Shown here piece after piece: positions 1 to 12,174 of a stretch of 64,000 nucleotides of DNA. Origin of the DNA: Lateolabrax maculatus (taxonomy: Eukaryota; Chordata; Actinopteri; Acropomatiformes; Lateolabracidae); NCBI GenBank assembly GCA_031216445.1, contig CM062205.1, positions 19,299,501-19,363,500 on the forward strand. The letters are read 5' to 3'. Position 1 is the first letter of the stretch. Each line of letters opens with the position of its first letter. Position numbers and translations under genes: made by a program. A model generated the notes under the pieces. The model saw nothing but the letters and a program-made list of their open reading frames with translations, had not been told where the DNA came from and searched no databases.

Positions 1-951
1 AAGAATAAAGGCCTGGAAAAGGACGTTTAAGTTAAATAAGATCTTCACTTATTTTGCATTGAAAAGTGGAGACAAAAAATGAATAAATAATCATGTGAAT
101 CCTAAATGTAAACGTTAAAACTTTAAATATTTAATTAATGTAAATGTGTGTTATGTGTGAAATTCCGCGTTGATGAACGTAATAATCTGATTTATTTTGG
201 ATATCGCTTTTAACAACTCAATGTCCTGAAAATTTTGGCCTGCACGACAGTTGATTTAGACAAAATATTAGTCCATCAGTTTCTATATTTTTTTTTTTTG
301 CAATAAACCTGAATATAAAGAAAGATAAATTATCCAGTGGTCAATACTCCTTATGTCTTTTTTTACTCAAACCTTACATGGACTACAGCTCTGAATCCAC
401 TCCATTAAAATACTGTGTGACAGAATAATTTAGCAGGAAACCCAAAACAGACTATACATTAGTTTTCTGACTCTTTTTCTTTTTTTTTTTTTTTTAATGG
501 AACCAGCCAGTTTCTGAGTGTGAAGCACGCTACAATTAATTTCAAAAACCCAACAACCCAAGCTGGAAAAGAAGAATCAAGAGAATAACTAGGCTGCCCA
601 AAAGTCTTTAACCTACTTATTATTAAATAATTTACACTCAGATGAATCATAAAAGCACTGACCATGTAGCAGGGCCTACAGGAAGTGCCCCTTGTAAAGC
701 CAAAATAAAAAATAATAAGTTATTATAAAATGTACCATTACCAGCAACAGAAGGAGCGCATTACTGCTGTGAAAGGGAAACTTCCAAGCCACATAATTAT
801 TCAAATATTATAAAATACTCTGTGAGATCAGTGGCCTGATTGCCAGAAGTTTGGAAAAGATTCTGTTCAAACTCGTGCAGCATTTTAGGTTACAAAAAAA
901 AAAAAAAAAAAAAAAAAATGAGGTGTCATTTTTTTAAATCTTTGTTTTTAC
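1..951. other. Presumed pax9 intron 3 (AT-rich, no exon seen)
   Basis: The stretch is AT-rich with poly-T runs near 289-299 and 477-494 and a poly-A run at 895-918. No reading frame resembling the Pax9 C-terminal exon is visible on the minus strand, so it is inferred to be intron. Confidence 0.6.
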
Positions 952-1091
952 CTGTGTGTATTTTGCTTCAGGTTCTAAATGCGGTTTATCCACGCCATTG
1001 ACTAGCGGAGAGCTTGCTGGTGGGAAATTAGTCCTGTTTATAGCGCTCCATTCTTGTAGTTTGACGCTGGAAAAGGATGGACTGTCACTAA
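952..1091 (-). CDS. pax9: pax9 exon 3
   Basis: The exon is 140 bp, the length I recall for this exon in vertebrate Pax9. The acceptor lies in a C-run ending CAG at 1094-1092 and the donor GTAAAA follows 952. The translation contains KLQEWSAINRTNFPPAS and PEAKYTQ, resembling the Pax9 linker between the octapeptide and the transactivation region. Confidence 0.88.
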
Positions 1092-2411
1092 CTGGGGGGG
1101 CAAAAGAGAGGAGAGGAGAGAGGAGAGTCAGAAGAGAGGTTTTAAGATCAGGAAAGACCCGCACGGCCCGCTGCTTCTCTGCACCCATCAGGCCCGGGTT
1201 TGCATAAGACAATAAACCCTGTGACATTTTGCACTAAAGCACGATCTTTTTCATTTTACGCACAAATAGCTCACACATCAGTGGGCTTTTAAATGCGTCA
1301 CATATTTATAAAACACTTCTACTCTTGATGAGATGAACAAAAATATCAGTTTTAGTATGTAATACATAATCTGATATTAATTCTCTGCATGTGAGATTTC
1401 TTAAAATACAAGTTGGAGATATTGTCTCTTGTTTCTGTATTTTTTTTCTTTAACCATTAATCAATAAACGTGATCAGGGTTTGGACTCAAGACACTGAAC
1501 GTTGAGGAACAAGTGAAATGATCTCTCAGATTTCTCCACGTGTCCTGAATGAAACTAAATGTTTTGGTTGAAGATGGGCAGGAGGGTCCGGGACATTTTA
1601 ACCCACCAGAACGTCTTCCTGTCGGGGGACAAATTAGATTTACGTCTCCCTCCCTGTGGGAGTGATGGATATTATGTGGTACACAGTTCCCAACGTTTAC
1701 ACTGGGAAAAGCAGGCCCACCAAAGCTATAACTCGATAAAGGGCTTTTTTTAAATATGCGTTTTACACATGTTGAAATAGAATTTAACTGAGTTTAGCCA
1801 CAGACATTTACTCTATACAGTCAGTGTGTGTGTCCGCATGCGCGTCAAATTAAATACTGTAATCTAATAGTTTGATACTAAGCCTGCACATATTGTGCTG
1901 GTTTTTAATTTATTACCTGCCATTTTCCATAAATTCTAAATCTATTAATACTGGGTCTGTGTTGGGTCTATATCTTCAATAATCTGACGCTTTGGTGCAC
2001 ATGAGCTCTCACAACACCAAGTGCACTGTGAAACATTCACAAACCTGCCACAGGCCTCAGCTGATCAATCGGAAGAGCGCAAATTGTTTATAAAGGCAGC
2101 TTTTTTCCAAACACCCCCCCCTCCCCGTGTGATTTCTGGTGGATAACCCTGTGCTGTATCTCTCTGGGTCAGATGGCCCGGGCAGCCATGACTCCTGACA
2201 GCACTTCCCCTCCGTGCCACTGGAAAACAAGCTCTCAGAAGAAAAAAAAATAAAAATAAAAAAAGAATAAAATCCCCTTCTTTTTCTCAACACCGAGCCG
2301 ACCATTAACACTGATTTACGCCGGATCCCGTTTCACTGTTTCCAAAACAGTTGTGTTCAACGTTGAGCGCGAGCCAAAGTCACACTATCCGGGCCTACCT
2401 GCACGTGACAC

Positions 2412-2453
<42 letters not shown>

Positions 2454-2643
2454 TTTTTTTTTAAATGGCAGAATCACGGTCAAACACTCAGCACACCTCA
2501 TTCTGATGCACTTCATCTCACCGCCTTCCCCTCTAATATTCCACATCCGCCTCTTAATTATTACTGCAAACCCGGAGCATCTGTTCCTGGACTAACCTGC
2601 CCCCCCCTTCAAATCAATATCAGCAGGCAGGTCAAACGGTATT

Positions 2644-2681
<38 letters not shown>

Positions 2682-4211
2682 AGGCCTCTGAGTTTATAAC
2701 GTCCCAATGGTTAGCCTACTTTCGGAGGCCTATAAAAAACAATTAGAGTAACTCAAAAAAGGGGGGGAAAAAAAAAATAAATCCACTTTCTCTCTCAGAC
2801 ACACACGCACACGCACGCATCCTGCACTCAAAAGTTGTTTAAATGTCGTGCAATAAACAAATGCCACCGCCCTCCATGCAGCCGTGCTTACTTTGTTGCT
2901 CTGTGATAGACCGTATCCCCAGAATATCTGTGACAGAGTGCGAGGAGGGCCATATCCTGTGCATGGCCATGTGTCCGGGGAGGGTGGGCATGCCGGGGGG
3001 GGTGGGCACTTTGGAGGTCGGGTACGAGTACAAGTGGTTGTAGGGTAACGTGGGCTGCGGCGGCGGATGAGGCGCCTGCTTGCCCGACTCGTACTGGCCC
3101 TGCTGGGACAGATTCCCGATCTTGTTGCGCAGGATCCGACTGATGGAGCTGACGGAGGGCAGATTGAACTTGTCGCAAACGCCGTCGGCGAGTAGCCTGT
3201 CCCGGATCTCCCAGGCAAAAATCCCCGGGTCCCTCTGCTTGTACGTCCGTATGTGCTTGACCACGGTGGGCGTGGTGACCCGCGGCTTGCTGCCCCCGAT
3301 GGCCCCCGGGAGGATGGAGCCCGTCTCGTTGTAGCGGGCCAGGATCTTGCTGACGCAGCCGTGGGAGACGCGCAGCTGCCGGCTGATGTCGCAGGGTCGG
3401 ATCCCGAGCTGGGCCAGCTCCACGATCCGGAGCCGGATGGCGTTGGGGAGCGGCCTGCCGTTCACGAAGACACCGCCGAGCTGGTTCACCTCACCGAAGG
3501 CTGGCTCTGGTGTCAAAAACAAACACACAAAATGGGGGGGTCGGGGGGGGGGGGAGCAGAACAATGAGGGAGAGATTAGGTAACCGGCCACAGAGTCCTG
3601 TAACCCGGGTTAAACCACATATTTATAACACCTGATATTTCTTAACAGACGCATAATTATATACAATCAAATGTGAGCAAGATGTTGAATGCAACACTGT
3701 GCTTTTAATCTGCTTTTTACACGTTTTGTCATGTATAAGAGCGTTGTGTAAACCCCCAAACTGCGTCTTAAAAGTTGAGTTTAAAAAATCCATCATTACG
3801 CAAAGGTGCATCTTTTTAATTTATTTATTTTTTTAAATTTTTATTTTAATAATAATAAAAAAAAAGGTCTGAAATACCATTTCATGACTTTGAGTTTTGT
3901 ATACTCTTTTTTTGGTGAATAGTGTGAGCCAGCAGCTGACTGGTAGTTGCACACAGGCTGAACTTCCAGCGGTCATCGCCAGATCTCGTGCGTAAATGAC
4001 ACATGTAATAATTCAGCCCGCTTCTCTTCCCGCAGGATCCGCAGCTAAAGTCACCCGCCACAGCAACGCACACAGACAATATCTCGCTATATGTTTCCCA
4101 CCTTGACGTTGGACCGCTGGCTGCATCCCTGACAAGGAAGAAAAAAGAAAAAAAAAAAGAGGAAGAAAAAAAAAAAAAAAAAAACCCCGATCCAACATTG
4201 AACTCACCCAT
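952..4211 (-). CDS. pax9: Pax9 paired-box transcription factor (exons 1-3; last exon off the left edge)
   Basis: This gene encodes the paired-domain DNA-binding regulator of pharyngeal pouch endoderm, sclerotome and tooth development, which acts in the nucleus. Exons on the minus strand are 4211-4208, 3506-2892 and 1091-952, all with GT/AG borders. They join in phase to give 253 residues. M1 and the first base of E2 are in exon 1, followed by PAFGEVNQLGGVFVNGRPLP, so the paired domain runs from about residue 4 to 130. The Pax1/9-type octapeptide HSVTDILG is at about 191-198. There is no homeodomain, as expected for Pax1/9. Exon 3 encodes the segment beginning SDSPSFSSVKLQEWS. Exon 3 ends in phase 0 at a CAG/GTAAAA donor. 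No match to the remaining C-terminal exon (about 85-90 residues in relatives) is visible down to position 1, so the gene is cut by the window. Pax1 is the alternative, but the mbip/nkx2.1 synteny and the sequence favour pax9. Confidence 0.95.
2408..2452. repeat. (AC)n microsatellite
   Basis: This is an almost pure dinucleotide AC array inside pax9 intron 2, followed by a short poly-T. Confidence 0.95.
2648..2678. repeat. (CT)n microsatellite
   Basis: This is a pure CT dinucleotide array of about 15 units in pax9 intron 2. Confidence 0.95.
2892..3506 (-). CDS. pax9: pax9 exon 2 (paired domain and octapeptide)
   Basis: The exon is 615 bp: 2 bases, 204 codons and 1 base. The acceptor AG is at 3508-3507, after a C-rich tract (the G-runs at 3534-3555 on the plus strand). 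The donor GTAAGC is at 2891-2886. It carries the whole paired domain, including the N-terminal beta-hairpin/helix block GEVNQLGGVFVNGRPLP and the second helical subdomain, and ends in ILGIRSITEQQ. Confidence 0.95.
3507..4207. other. pax9 intron 1
   Basis: This 701-bp intron is bounded by GTGAGT (4207) and CAG (3507) on the minus strand. It holds a long purine-rich A-run at 4143-4184 and a poly-G stretch beside the exon 2 acceptor. Nothing else is recognised. Confidence 0.8.
4208..4211 (-). CDS. pax9: pax9 exon 1 coding part (ATG plus one base)
   Basis: The minus strand reads ACG ATG G followed by the donor GTGAGT at 4207-4202. The single leftover G joins AG of exon 2 to make GAG, giving the M-E-P-A-F start typical of Pax9. 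The coding part is only 4 bases, so simple ORF calling would miss it. Confidence 0.9.
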
Positions 4212-4500
4212 CGTGTTAAAGCCGCAAATGAAGAATACGGTGTCCGGTTCGTGCCTCCTGCGTGGATCCTGCTCCGCGTCCAGCGTGTCCACTGTCCAAA
4301 ACCGCGTCCAAGAAAATCTTCCTGTGCGATAAGGAACAAGAGGGACAAAATTCTCGATCTGTTTCCTGACGGCGCCGGAGACAGGCTTACATTTCAATCT
4401 GCTGAAATCAGGAGGCTGGACTTCCAACGCGTCCGCCCCGCTGATTGGCTCCGCTCTCCATTAGACTTTTGAGATTGCTCAGAGCTGCGTCGCTATTGGT
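4212..4500 (-). promoter_or_regulatory. pax9: pax9 promoter and 5' leader with paired CCAAT boxes
   Basis: Immediately upstream of the pax9 ATG is a CpG-containing, GC-richer block. Two ATTGG motifs (4444-4448 and 4495-4499) read CCAAT on the minus strand, about 51 bp apart, a typical NF-Y arrangement for a TATA-less promoter. Transcription probably starts downstream of the proximal CCAAT, roughly 4400 or lower. The exact start cannot be placed from sequence alone. Confidence 0.55.
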
Positions 4501-7500
4501 CGGAAACTTTGACATGACAAGTCTACAGAGATTTCCCCCCCACCCCAACCCCATCCCATCCCACCCCCCCGACGTCCTCCTCGTCCCGCTCTGTCCCGTC
4601 AGAAAGCAGAGCTGGGGATATACCACCATGAATGCGTTTGTTATTGAGACAGATAGGGTGAGTAGAATGCAATATCAAGACTTTGGATCAGAGCTTCACC
4701 TTTTTCCACAGTGATGTGGCGCTACATGTAATAAAAGCGTAAAAAGCTCCAGTAGGTGACCATCACAAGGGACCATCACCTGAAAAAAAATATGAAAACT
4801 TTCATGAAAACGCGCAAAAACTTCTGCAATTAAAACCCTGAGTAACTTTCATTCATTTAATTTAGTTTTGTTTTTACGACAAAGATTAAACCTTCAATCA
4901 AAAAAAAAAAGTTCAAGTTCTGTTATGAAAACAAAAAGGTGGGAAACCCTGAGTTTGGGTGGCTTTACGCTCCACTACACCACCCTTCATCTCCACCTTT
5001 TTAAATGGCATCATTAAGGAAATGGGAGGAAATGAATGATTGGTTTTGAGTAATGTAATTGGTTGGGTGATGTTTGTAAATTGTATCTCAGTGCGCGGGA
5101 GGATTATCACACTTTTTCTCATGTGTCGCCCGTGTTTTTACTCTCCTTTACGCATTAGGCGTCACTGCTACACTTTGTAAAACACGCCAAAAATAAAATC
5201 CTTCTCGGGGATAATGTTTTGCTGAAAATGAGGCGAACGTGTTGAACCTTTGGAAAAAAATCTGCCTGGTCATGCAGTTTGGAAATAAATGGCAGATTTA
5301 AACCTCCGCCAGATTTATCTCATGTGCCAATTCTGAATTAAATACTATGAGATTTATTCAGACATTTGTATAACGAACATTACACTTTAAAGTGGTGTTT
5401 CAACTCAATAATTTTCTCTTTTCCAATTTCAAACTGTAAACACATTTGATCTGCATTAAGGCCAAATTTAGCTTTTTTTTGCCAATTAAGCACTGCACGC
5501 GTAAAGGCACTGAGAGCTCTTTACATGATAAAGAAATTACCTTTTATGTCTTAACCTTTACATAATTACCTTTCAGGCTCAACGTTTGCAGACCAGTATC
5601 TTATAAAGGCATCATTTCTAACTTTACTACCTCTGCATACATGCATTCGCTGCACAGAGAGCTCACTTGCAAGCAATAAGAAAGATTTGTTGCCTCCCGA
5701 CACGAGAAACAAACACACGCCATAACTTTGCGCCTTCACCCTCTCCCCATTGTGACACATGCTTTGGGTTTCCTCGTGTCATATTTAAAAAAAAAAAAGG
5801 CCACGGCGCATGACTGACCTTCATCTCTCTACAAGCCAAAGGGATCAACGTGCATGTAAACATCAAACGTTGCTCCTGTACAGCCGTGCAATTAGGAATA
5901 TTGTTGAAAACCTCTGCTGACATTAAACACCGAAGGGGCCAAAATGTACACAAAGTGTTCCCCAGTATTTGTTCGAGCACGCACAGCTCTGTGGGCTGGA
6001 GACCGGAGGGTGACGGTGCCATGCCTCCATTCATTCTGCAGTTTTCTTACCTTTTCAGAACGGCACAAATCTCTAAAATGACAGAGTGCAGCGTGCGCCT
6101 TAACACTAATTCAAATAGACGGGTCTTTTATGAGGAGGCGTAAATGAAGGCTTTCTGGAGATATTTTTGTTTACATGAAGTGTTATTTGCCTTAAGACGA
6201 CCGACTGGTGGTCTTAGTTTACTTTTTTTTTTTAAAGTTATTTTTATTTTTTTTAAATGTACCACCTCTTGCCCCCACCTGCCCTCCCCGCTCAGCTCCC
6301 AGGCCACTAATGCGTCAAGGATAATGTTTACCGTGGGGAAACGTGCTCAACTTGTTTCCACTGAGGTTCCTCCGGTGGCTGAAATAACAAAAGGTCAGCG
6401 GTGAGGGATCAGAGGTCTCCGCGAACTGCTCCATCTTCAGCGTTTTCAGACTGAACGGACGCCCTCCTTATCTTTGTCTGTGATATAATAAATGTCCACC
6501 TGAGGATGCGTGACATCACCGGTTTGTTGCACGTGTTTATCTGATTAATGACATCACACGACAACTGGAAAATATTAGTATTAAATTGCCGGTTAAAATA
6601 AATAATAGCAGGTTATTGAAATCAGTGTTTAAAATTCCCATGCATTCAGACAAATTATGTGATTATTACACTAAAAAAAACCCACTGCACCAGCCCCGAC
6701 TTTTATTATTATTATCATTATTATTATCATTATTGTGCGTAAAAATTGAAAGCGCATATCCCTGATTGTTAATAACGATTTCCAGACCGCGTGGCTGTCA
6801 CATGCCGGTGCAGCTCACGAGACCAAACTCGTCCATGTCGAATTGAATTGTTCGTGCAGCCCGTGAAGGCAACGCATCACTTGTCAGACAAATTGTGTGA
6901 CGATGGACTCAAAGCTCCGTCTGCAGCTCCCTGCAGGCGTCAGCGCGGCCCGACTCATTCCCTCATCTCACACTGGTTCCCTGGGTTTGGCTGCAGGTTT
7001 TATCCTCCTGTACACGTGGCCTTCACATTCTAATCACAGTTATTATAATATTTAAAGTTAGTAACAAGTTTTAGGGTAAATGCAGATTTGACTGGGCTGC
7101 AAAAAAATAATTCTGCAAAATCTGAATTTTGTCCTGAAAGTGCGTTTTTGGCAAAGCCCCATGCAGGATGTTTGATGGGTTTTCTTGATATGCAGCAGGC
7201 AGATCTGTGAGTGTGTCGGACTCTTGTAGAAACATACACAAGCCTGCAGTGTGTCCGCTGCTTTTACGGGTTATGCGCAAAAATTTGCATTGCAGAGTTT
7301 ACATCACACAGCCTCACTGCGCCTCCATCATCTATCATTCAAGGCTTGATGGACATTTTGTAAATATCATATTTTAACACGACGTTCGTGCACTTCCTCC
7401 AGCAGCAGAGTGACCTGCAGCTTCTGTGGAGCCCCTCCACCAATACATCTGGTTTTTCTCTCTAAAAATGTATTTTTCCTCTTTAAAACAACATGTTACT

Positions 7501-10126
7501 TTTTTAAAAAATGTGCTTAAATAATTCAGACGAGCTTATACACTCAAAAATTGCATTGCAAGAAAATGGAATCAGATTTTTATCAGGATAATCGTCATTA
7601 TTTTAATTATTCACCAATCAGCCTATTATAGTATATTAATTTCGTTATTTGTCGCTTTTGTTTACAGGAGTGATCTTCTATTTACCATTTGTGAATCTAC
7701 TCAGCAAACAGCTCTGGTCCCAGATGGATGGTGAGGTTGCTTTATACTGTACTGGCTGGTCCTGTACCTGTTTATATCAGGGCTTTCTTTCATGTCAAAG
7801 TGTTTGCTTTGCTCATAATTGATTTCACGGGCAGAGCATGTCCTTATTGACTCAAGATGATGGAAGAAGCATGTAGGCCAAATATATTTTTGAGCTGCTT
7901 CTTTCTGCCATTAAGGTGCTGTTGGCCCCAAGTGATGAAGAGTTTGAGGTGATTAACCAACCAACGGGATGAAGTGGAGAGAAACTAAAATCAGTATTTC
8001 AGGCCTTTTATCAGGTAAGCTGTACAATGTTAACGTGTAAACAGTTTTTTTCTAAATTATCTCCATGACTGTAGTGATCCCCGGCTGGAGACACACACCT
8101 TCATCCACTCTGAAGGATCAAACTTTTCAAAAATTAACATCATGTTCAGGCGTTTTACAGAAAACTGTCTGAAGTTGCCACAACACCAAATATCCACAAT
8201 TATAAATCATACAGCAGCTCCACTTGTGTATTTCTTTCTTTCTCCACAAATATTTAAATTAAGTAGAAAAGACTACTGTGTCAACAAGATCCAACTGAGT
8301 CTGTTTACATCTACTGTACAGCTATAAACCGTCATGACACAGCCTCTCCCACCTCAGCTATCTTCTTCAAGCTGCACAAAGTCGCCTAACCACCTTTTGT
8401 TCTGTAATTTCCACATTTTTAACAAGTGAAGACTTGAAGGACTTTTTTTTTTTTGTCCCCACAGTGAGAGAGATGCAGTGCAGCTTTAGATATGAAACAT
8501 AGAATACCTGTCCTGATTTCTTAGGCTGGGACTGTTTCACACCAAGAAGAAACATTAAAAACAAGCAAAAGAGCTGCGAGTTGTTTCAGGTCTGATCCAA
8601 GAAGTAGTAAAGGCATTCAGTGTATACCTGAATATTTCCCTTTCTCCTAGGTGGAGATCAGTATCATCCATGATAAATGGATAACATAAATAAAACGTGG
8701 CTAAAAGCAATCTCAAATCAAACATAAATCAATAGTTTTTATCTGTGTGTGTGTGTGTGAGTGTGTGTGTGTTGTATATTCATCAGAATTAATCTCAACC
8801 AACGTGTGTCTTATTATCGGTGTATGATCTTCATCTAAACATCAGTAACCACATAAATCAAAAACTATCAAAAAAAGAAGACATCTCATCTCAAATAACG
8901 TCACGTTTCAAAGATCGAGTCAGAACCAACACTTTAAACTCTGATCATATATTGGGATTTATTTTGATTCGCGTTTATATTCAGCACCTGTCAAATGCAT
9001 TTATTCTCTTTAAAGGACGATGATGATGATGATGCTTCCTCCATCAGCCGTTAATTGTTTTAATGATTCACCAAACTGTCGCGATCAGATTAATTTAAAG
9101 GTCACAAATATTACTCCTTCATTTGTTTTTGTTTTGTTTTTTAAAAGTAATCCGAGCTATCAAACATCTCTTCAATCTCTCAGTAAATCAGATTTTATCT
9201 TCATCTTCCGGAGCTGCAAGAAGTTTAAGACATAAAGAAATAAATCAGTTTCACACAGCTTTAATTCCATCATCATGCAAAGCGCCATCAAAGTACACAA
9301 GAAGTCATGAATAATAGATAAAAACTTAATTTAAGAAGTTATAATTTTAGTAAACGAGATAATATGATTTTAAAGGTATAAAAAGGCTCCAGCGGCCATT
9401 CAGACATGATTTCGGACCTTTAGATTATTTGTTAATCAACTGTAACTTCATGGCAAATACCATTTAGATGCAGGGAACAATTATAACAACTCAACTGGAA
9501 AGTAAAAATATAATAGCTGTCATTTGTTCTGTTTAAATATTAGAAGAATCGTCTTGCTAACATTATTATTAGGTTTATTATCATTACCCATCATTAGATT
9601 GAGCTCAGCGGTGCTATTTTCCATGCGGTGGTTTGTTTTTGTCCTAATCATATCCATCCGCCTTTCATTTTTTTTGCAACCTGACATCATGCTGCAGTCA
9701 TCATCATGACTCTGTGTCAGTGGGCTCCAAAACACGTCTTCTGTCGAGAGAAAGAGAAGCGACTGGAAATGGATCGAGACGCACTGACTGCAATCCGTCA
9801 ACTGGTTCTTCTCTGTGGTCCAAAAAAAAAAAAAAAAAGGGGGAGAAAGATTTTCTAATGTGATCCAGAGCCGCTGTGCTGCTCAGATTCTCCGTGGAGA
9901 AAACCTGCAGAGCGGTGGGGGAAAAAAAAAAAAAAAAAATGTTCCCAGTTCCCGGTTTACTGTTCCCAGTAAGATCCTGCGGGAAATCCAAGTCACCACT
10001 AATAAGTTATTATGGGGACGCGCAGGGATTTCTTGTTTCACAGAGGGGTTGGAGGTCTGTCATCTCATACTAACTGTCCCCAAACTGACTGACATCTGCA
10101 ATAAGATACACACGTGCAGAGAGTTA

Positions 10127-10128
<2 letters not shown>
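4501..10128. other. pax9-nkx2.9 intergenic, proximal part
   Basis: No coding gene is seen. The sequence alternates between AT-rich filler and short, more balanced blocks, for example around 5,570-6,140 and 6,780-7,030. Short reading frames here lack domain signals and splice support. Simple sequence includes an ATT/ATC-rich patch near 6702-6735 and a GT tract near 8744-8773. Confidence 0.7.
7780..8015. promoter_or_regulatory. Candidate conserved non-coding element
   Basis: The block is balanced in composition, low in repeats and rich in homeodomain-type cores (ATTGA, CCATTAAGG, GATTAACC). It looks different from the AT-rich background. This is inference from texture only. Confidence 0.25.

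Positions 10129-10194
<66 letters not shown>
10129..10194. repeat. (GT)33 microsatellite
   Basis: This is an uninterrupted GT array of about 66 bp, the longest dinucleotide repeat in the window. Confidence 0.97.
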
Positions 10195-10195
<1 letters not shown>

Positions 10196-10204
10196 GCCTT
10201 CAGG

Positions 10205-10700
10205 AACCAGGCCCAGCAGTTTGTCACCCCTGAAGCGCCACTAATCCGGGTTATTAAGGCATGAGAGGGAAGCGGTGTCGCCTCCAGCTGCTTGATACAA
10301 ATAAGATAAGACTATATGGAGCTTTAATGTGTGGAGGCTGCTGCTTTTTTAGGGAAACGCCATCACTCGGGCGCCTTTAAAATAACCCGCACTGATGACT
10401 CTAACCTTTGCAGCCCAAACGGCGGTGACACCATTAAAGTCTTTCTGCAGGTTAGCACTTCTCCCGGGCTGAGCGGCCCGGTAACTTTAGTGCGGCCTTA
10501 ATGAGGACGAACGCAGGTTAACGACGTATGTAGTCGTGTTTCAGAGGCCAGGCCCGCGTTTCAGCAGAGAGGGACGAAAAGAAACAATATTTACGACACT
10601 TTTAAGCATACATCACTCTTGACATCTGTTCGTCTGGCACCTGGCATCCATTAGTATTAAATATTTCATTCCGCCCTAATTTGGAGCGCTCTTTGTCCCG
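10205..10700. promoter_or_regulatory. Candidate conserved enhancer block upstream of nkx2.9
   Basis: About 0.5 kb of GC-balanced, CpG-containing sequence with several TAAT/ATTA homeodomain cores (GGGTTATTAAGG, TTAGTATTAAATA), a GATAAG GATA-type site and E-box-like CACCTG. It has no repeats and no open frame of note. It stands out against AT-rich flanks as many deeply conserved developmental enhancers do. Conservation itself was not tested. Confidence 0.4.
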
Positions 10701-11477
10701 AACCGAGGACACTGGGAACAAACGGGGAGCTGTGCCGTCAGTGCGCCTTTTTACGCGGCGTTTCTTTTGTGCCGAAAAGTGCAAATGGGGTGTTGATGCA
10801 GACCACACCGCCGAGGAATCGTTGAGTCATACCTGGATTGGGTTTATATTAAATAAGCGCAGACACATTCCTCAGTTTCGGGCACACGAGTGTCACCCTC
10901 CTGTTATTACATCACAGATGTCTGAACATCTGTATGAACTGTGACAAAGTCCTCTGATATTTTTTTGTTATTTGATTAACAAAATTAACGAATAAAAGTT
11001 AGAATGACTGATTTTTTCCCCCCTCCTCAGTAGCCAGGTGACCTGCAGCTCGCAGGATTAAAGCAGCATCGAGGCCTCCTAGATCCACTCCCAGCATGCA
11101 CATGGCCTGACTCAGATGCGTTTTATTGCAGACTTTAATGACAAGTTGCATCTTGGTGGAATCTGAAGCAGCATATTTTGGCAGAAGGCTCAGGTGCACC
11201 GAGGTGAGTTGATTTTACTCCAAGTGTTGCAGTGCTGATGATAATAAAAATGTATAATAATGAGGGGGAACATCCAGTACTTGTTGAGCAACGCATGATC
11301 CTAAAATCAAACGTTAGGGCAAATATTTATCCAGTTGTTTCCTGGAAGCCAGTGATCCTGACATGTTACAGTAACTTGTGTATTTTCTGAAGTCCCTCTG
11401 TGTCCCTGTTGGTCTCCTGAGGGCCACTGATGCTGCTGAGTCACACTGTGACCGGACAGCCCGCTCATTCCCAAATA

Positions 11478-11498
11478 CAGTGGCGCCATCTGGTGGAC
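11478..11498 (-). promoter_or_regulatory. CTCF-like site, pointing left
   Basis: On the minus strand the sequence reads CCACCAGATGGCGCCACTG, a near-consensus match to the vertebrate CTCF core (CCASYAGRKGGCRS). Its orientation is toward pax9. Confidence 0.5.
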
Positions 11499-11557
11499 AT
11501 TTAGCTCTCAATTGTCAGTCCGTACTGAAACAATGATCGGTATTTTCCAGGGATATT

Positions 11558-12174
11558 CAGTGGTGAAATGTAACTGGGTACATTTAATCAAATAAAGTAC
11601 AAGTACCTCGAATTTGTACTTAACTATTTCCATTTTATGTAACTTTATACTTCTACTCAACTGCATCCGGGCAAACATCTTGTGCTTTCATGTCGAGTAA
11701 AAACCATCAACCTCCAAATTTGGTGATTTTGAGTTTAAATGTTTCTGATAAACTGAAGGATTAAGTGTTCATTTTTTTTTAAAGATAAATAAACTATCTT
11801 TATTAGCTGGAAAATGCTTCCTCAGAAAGCTGAAAACAGGGCTGCTCTTCTTAGGTCATGAAAGTTTACTTTTTAGAGACACAATTTAGACCATGATGCA
11901 TTGCTGTAAATTAAAATACCCAAAGGTATATGAAGTATTTGAAATTAGCACAACCTTTAACATCTACAGCAGTAAAATGCAACATTAATGCAACAGTCAT
12001 TTTAATCCAGAAACACCATTTAAAATGGTAAAACACTGAACCTTTGTCTACATAATTAGTGTTTTTTTAATACTCTAAATAATAATTGATACTTTTGCTG
12101 ATAATGCTTACATACTTCTACTTGAGTAAGGCTTTGAATGCAGGACTTTTACTTGTAGTGGAGTATTTTCACTG
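11558..12174. mobile_element. hAT-like non-autonomous element (diverged)
   Basis: The left end CAGTGGTGAAATGTAACTGG and the following TACTCAA/TACTT-rich inner sequence match the teleost repeat also seen at 38.9 and 48.8 kb. The right end reads GTATTTTCACTG, the inverted end. The 8-bp flanks do not match clearly, so the copy is old or has a shifted end. Confidence 0.6.

Larger units (their letters stand above)
1092..2891. other. pax9 intron 2
   Basis: This 1.8-kb intron contains an (AC)n tract at about 2408-2452, a (CT)n tract at about 2648-2678, and many stops in all frames. There is no other gene signal. Confidence 0.8.
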
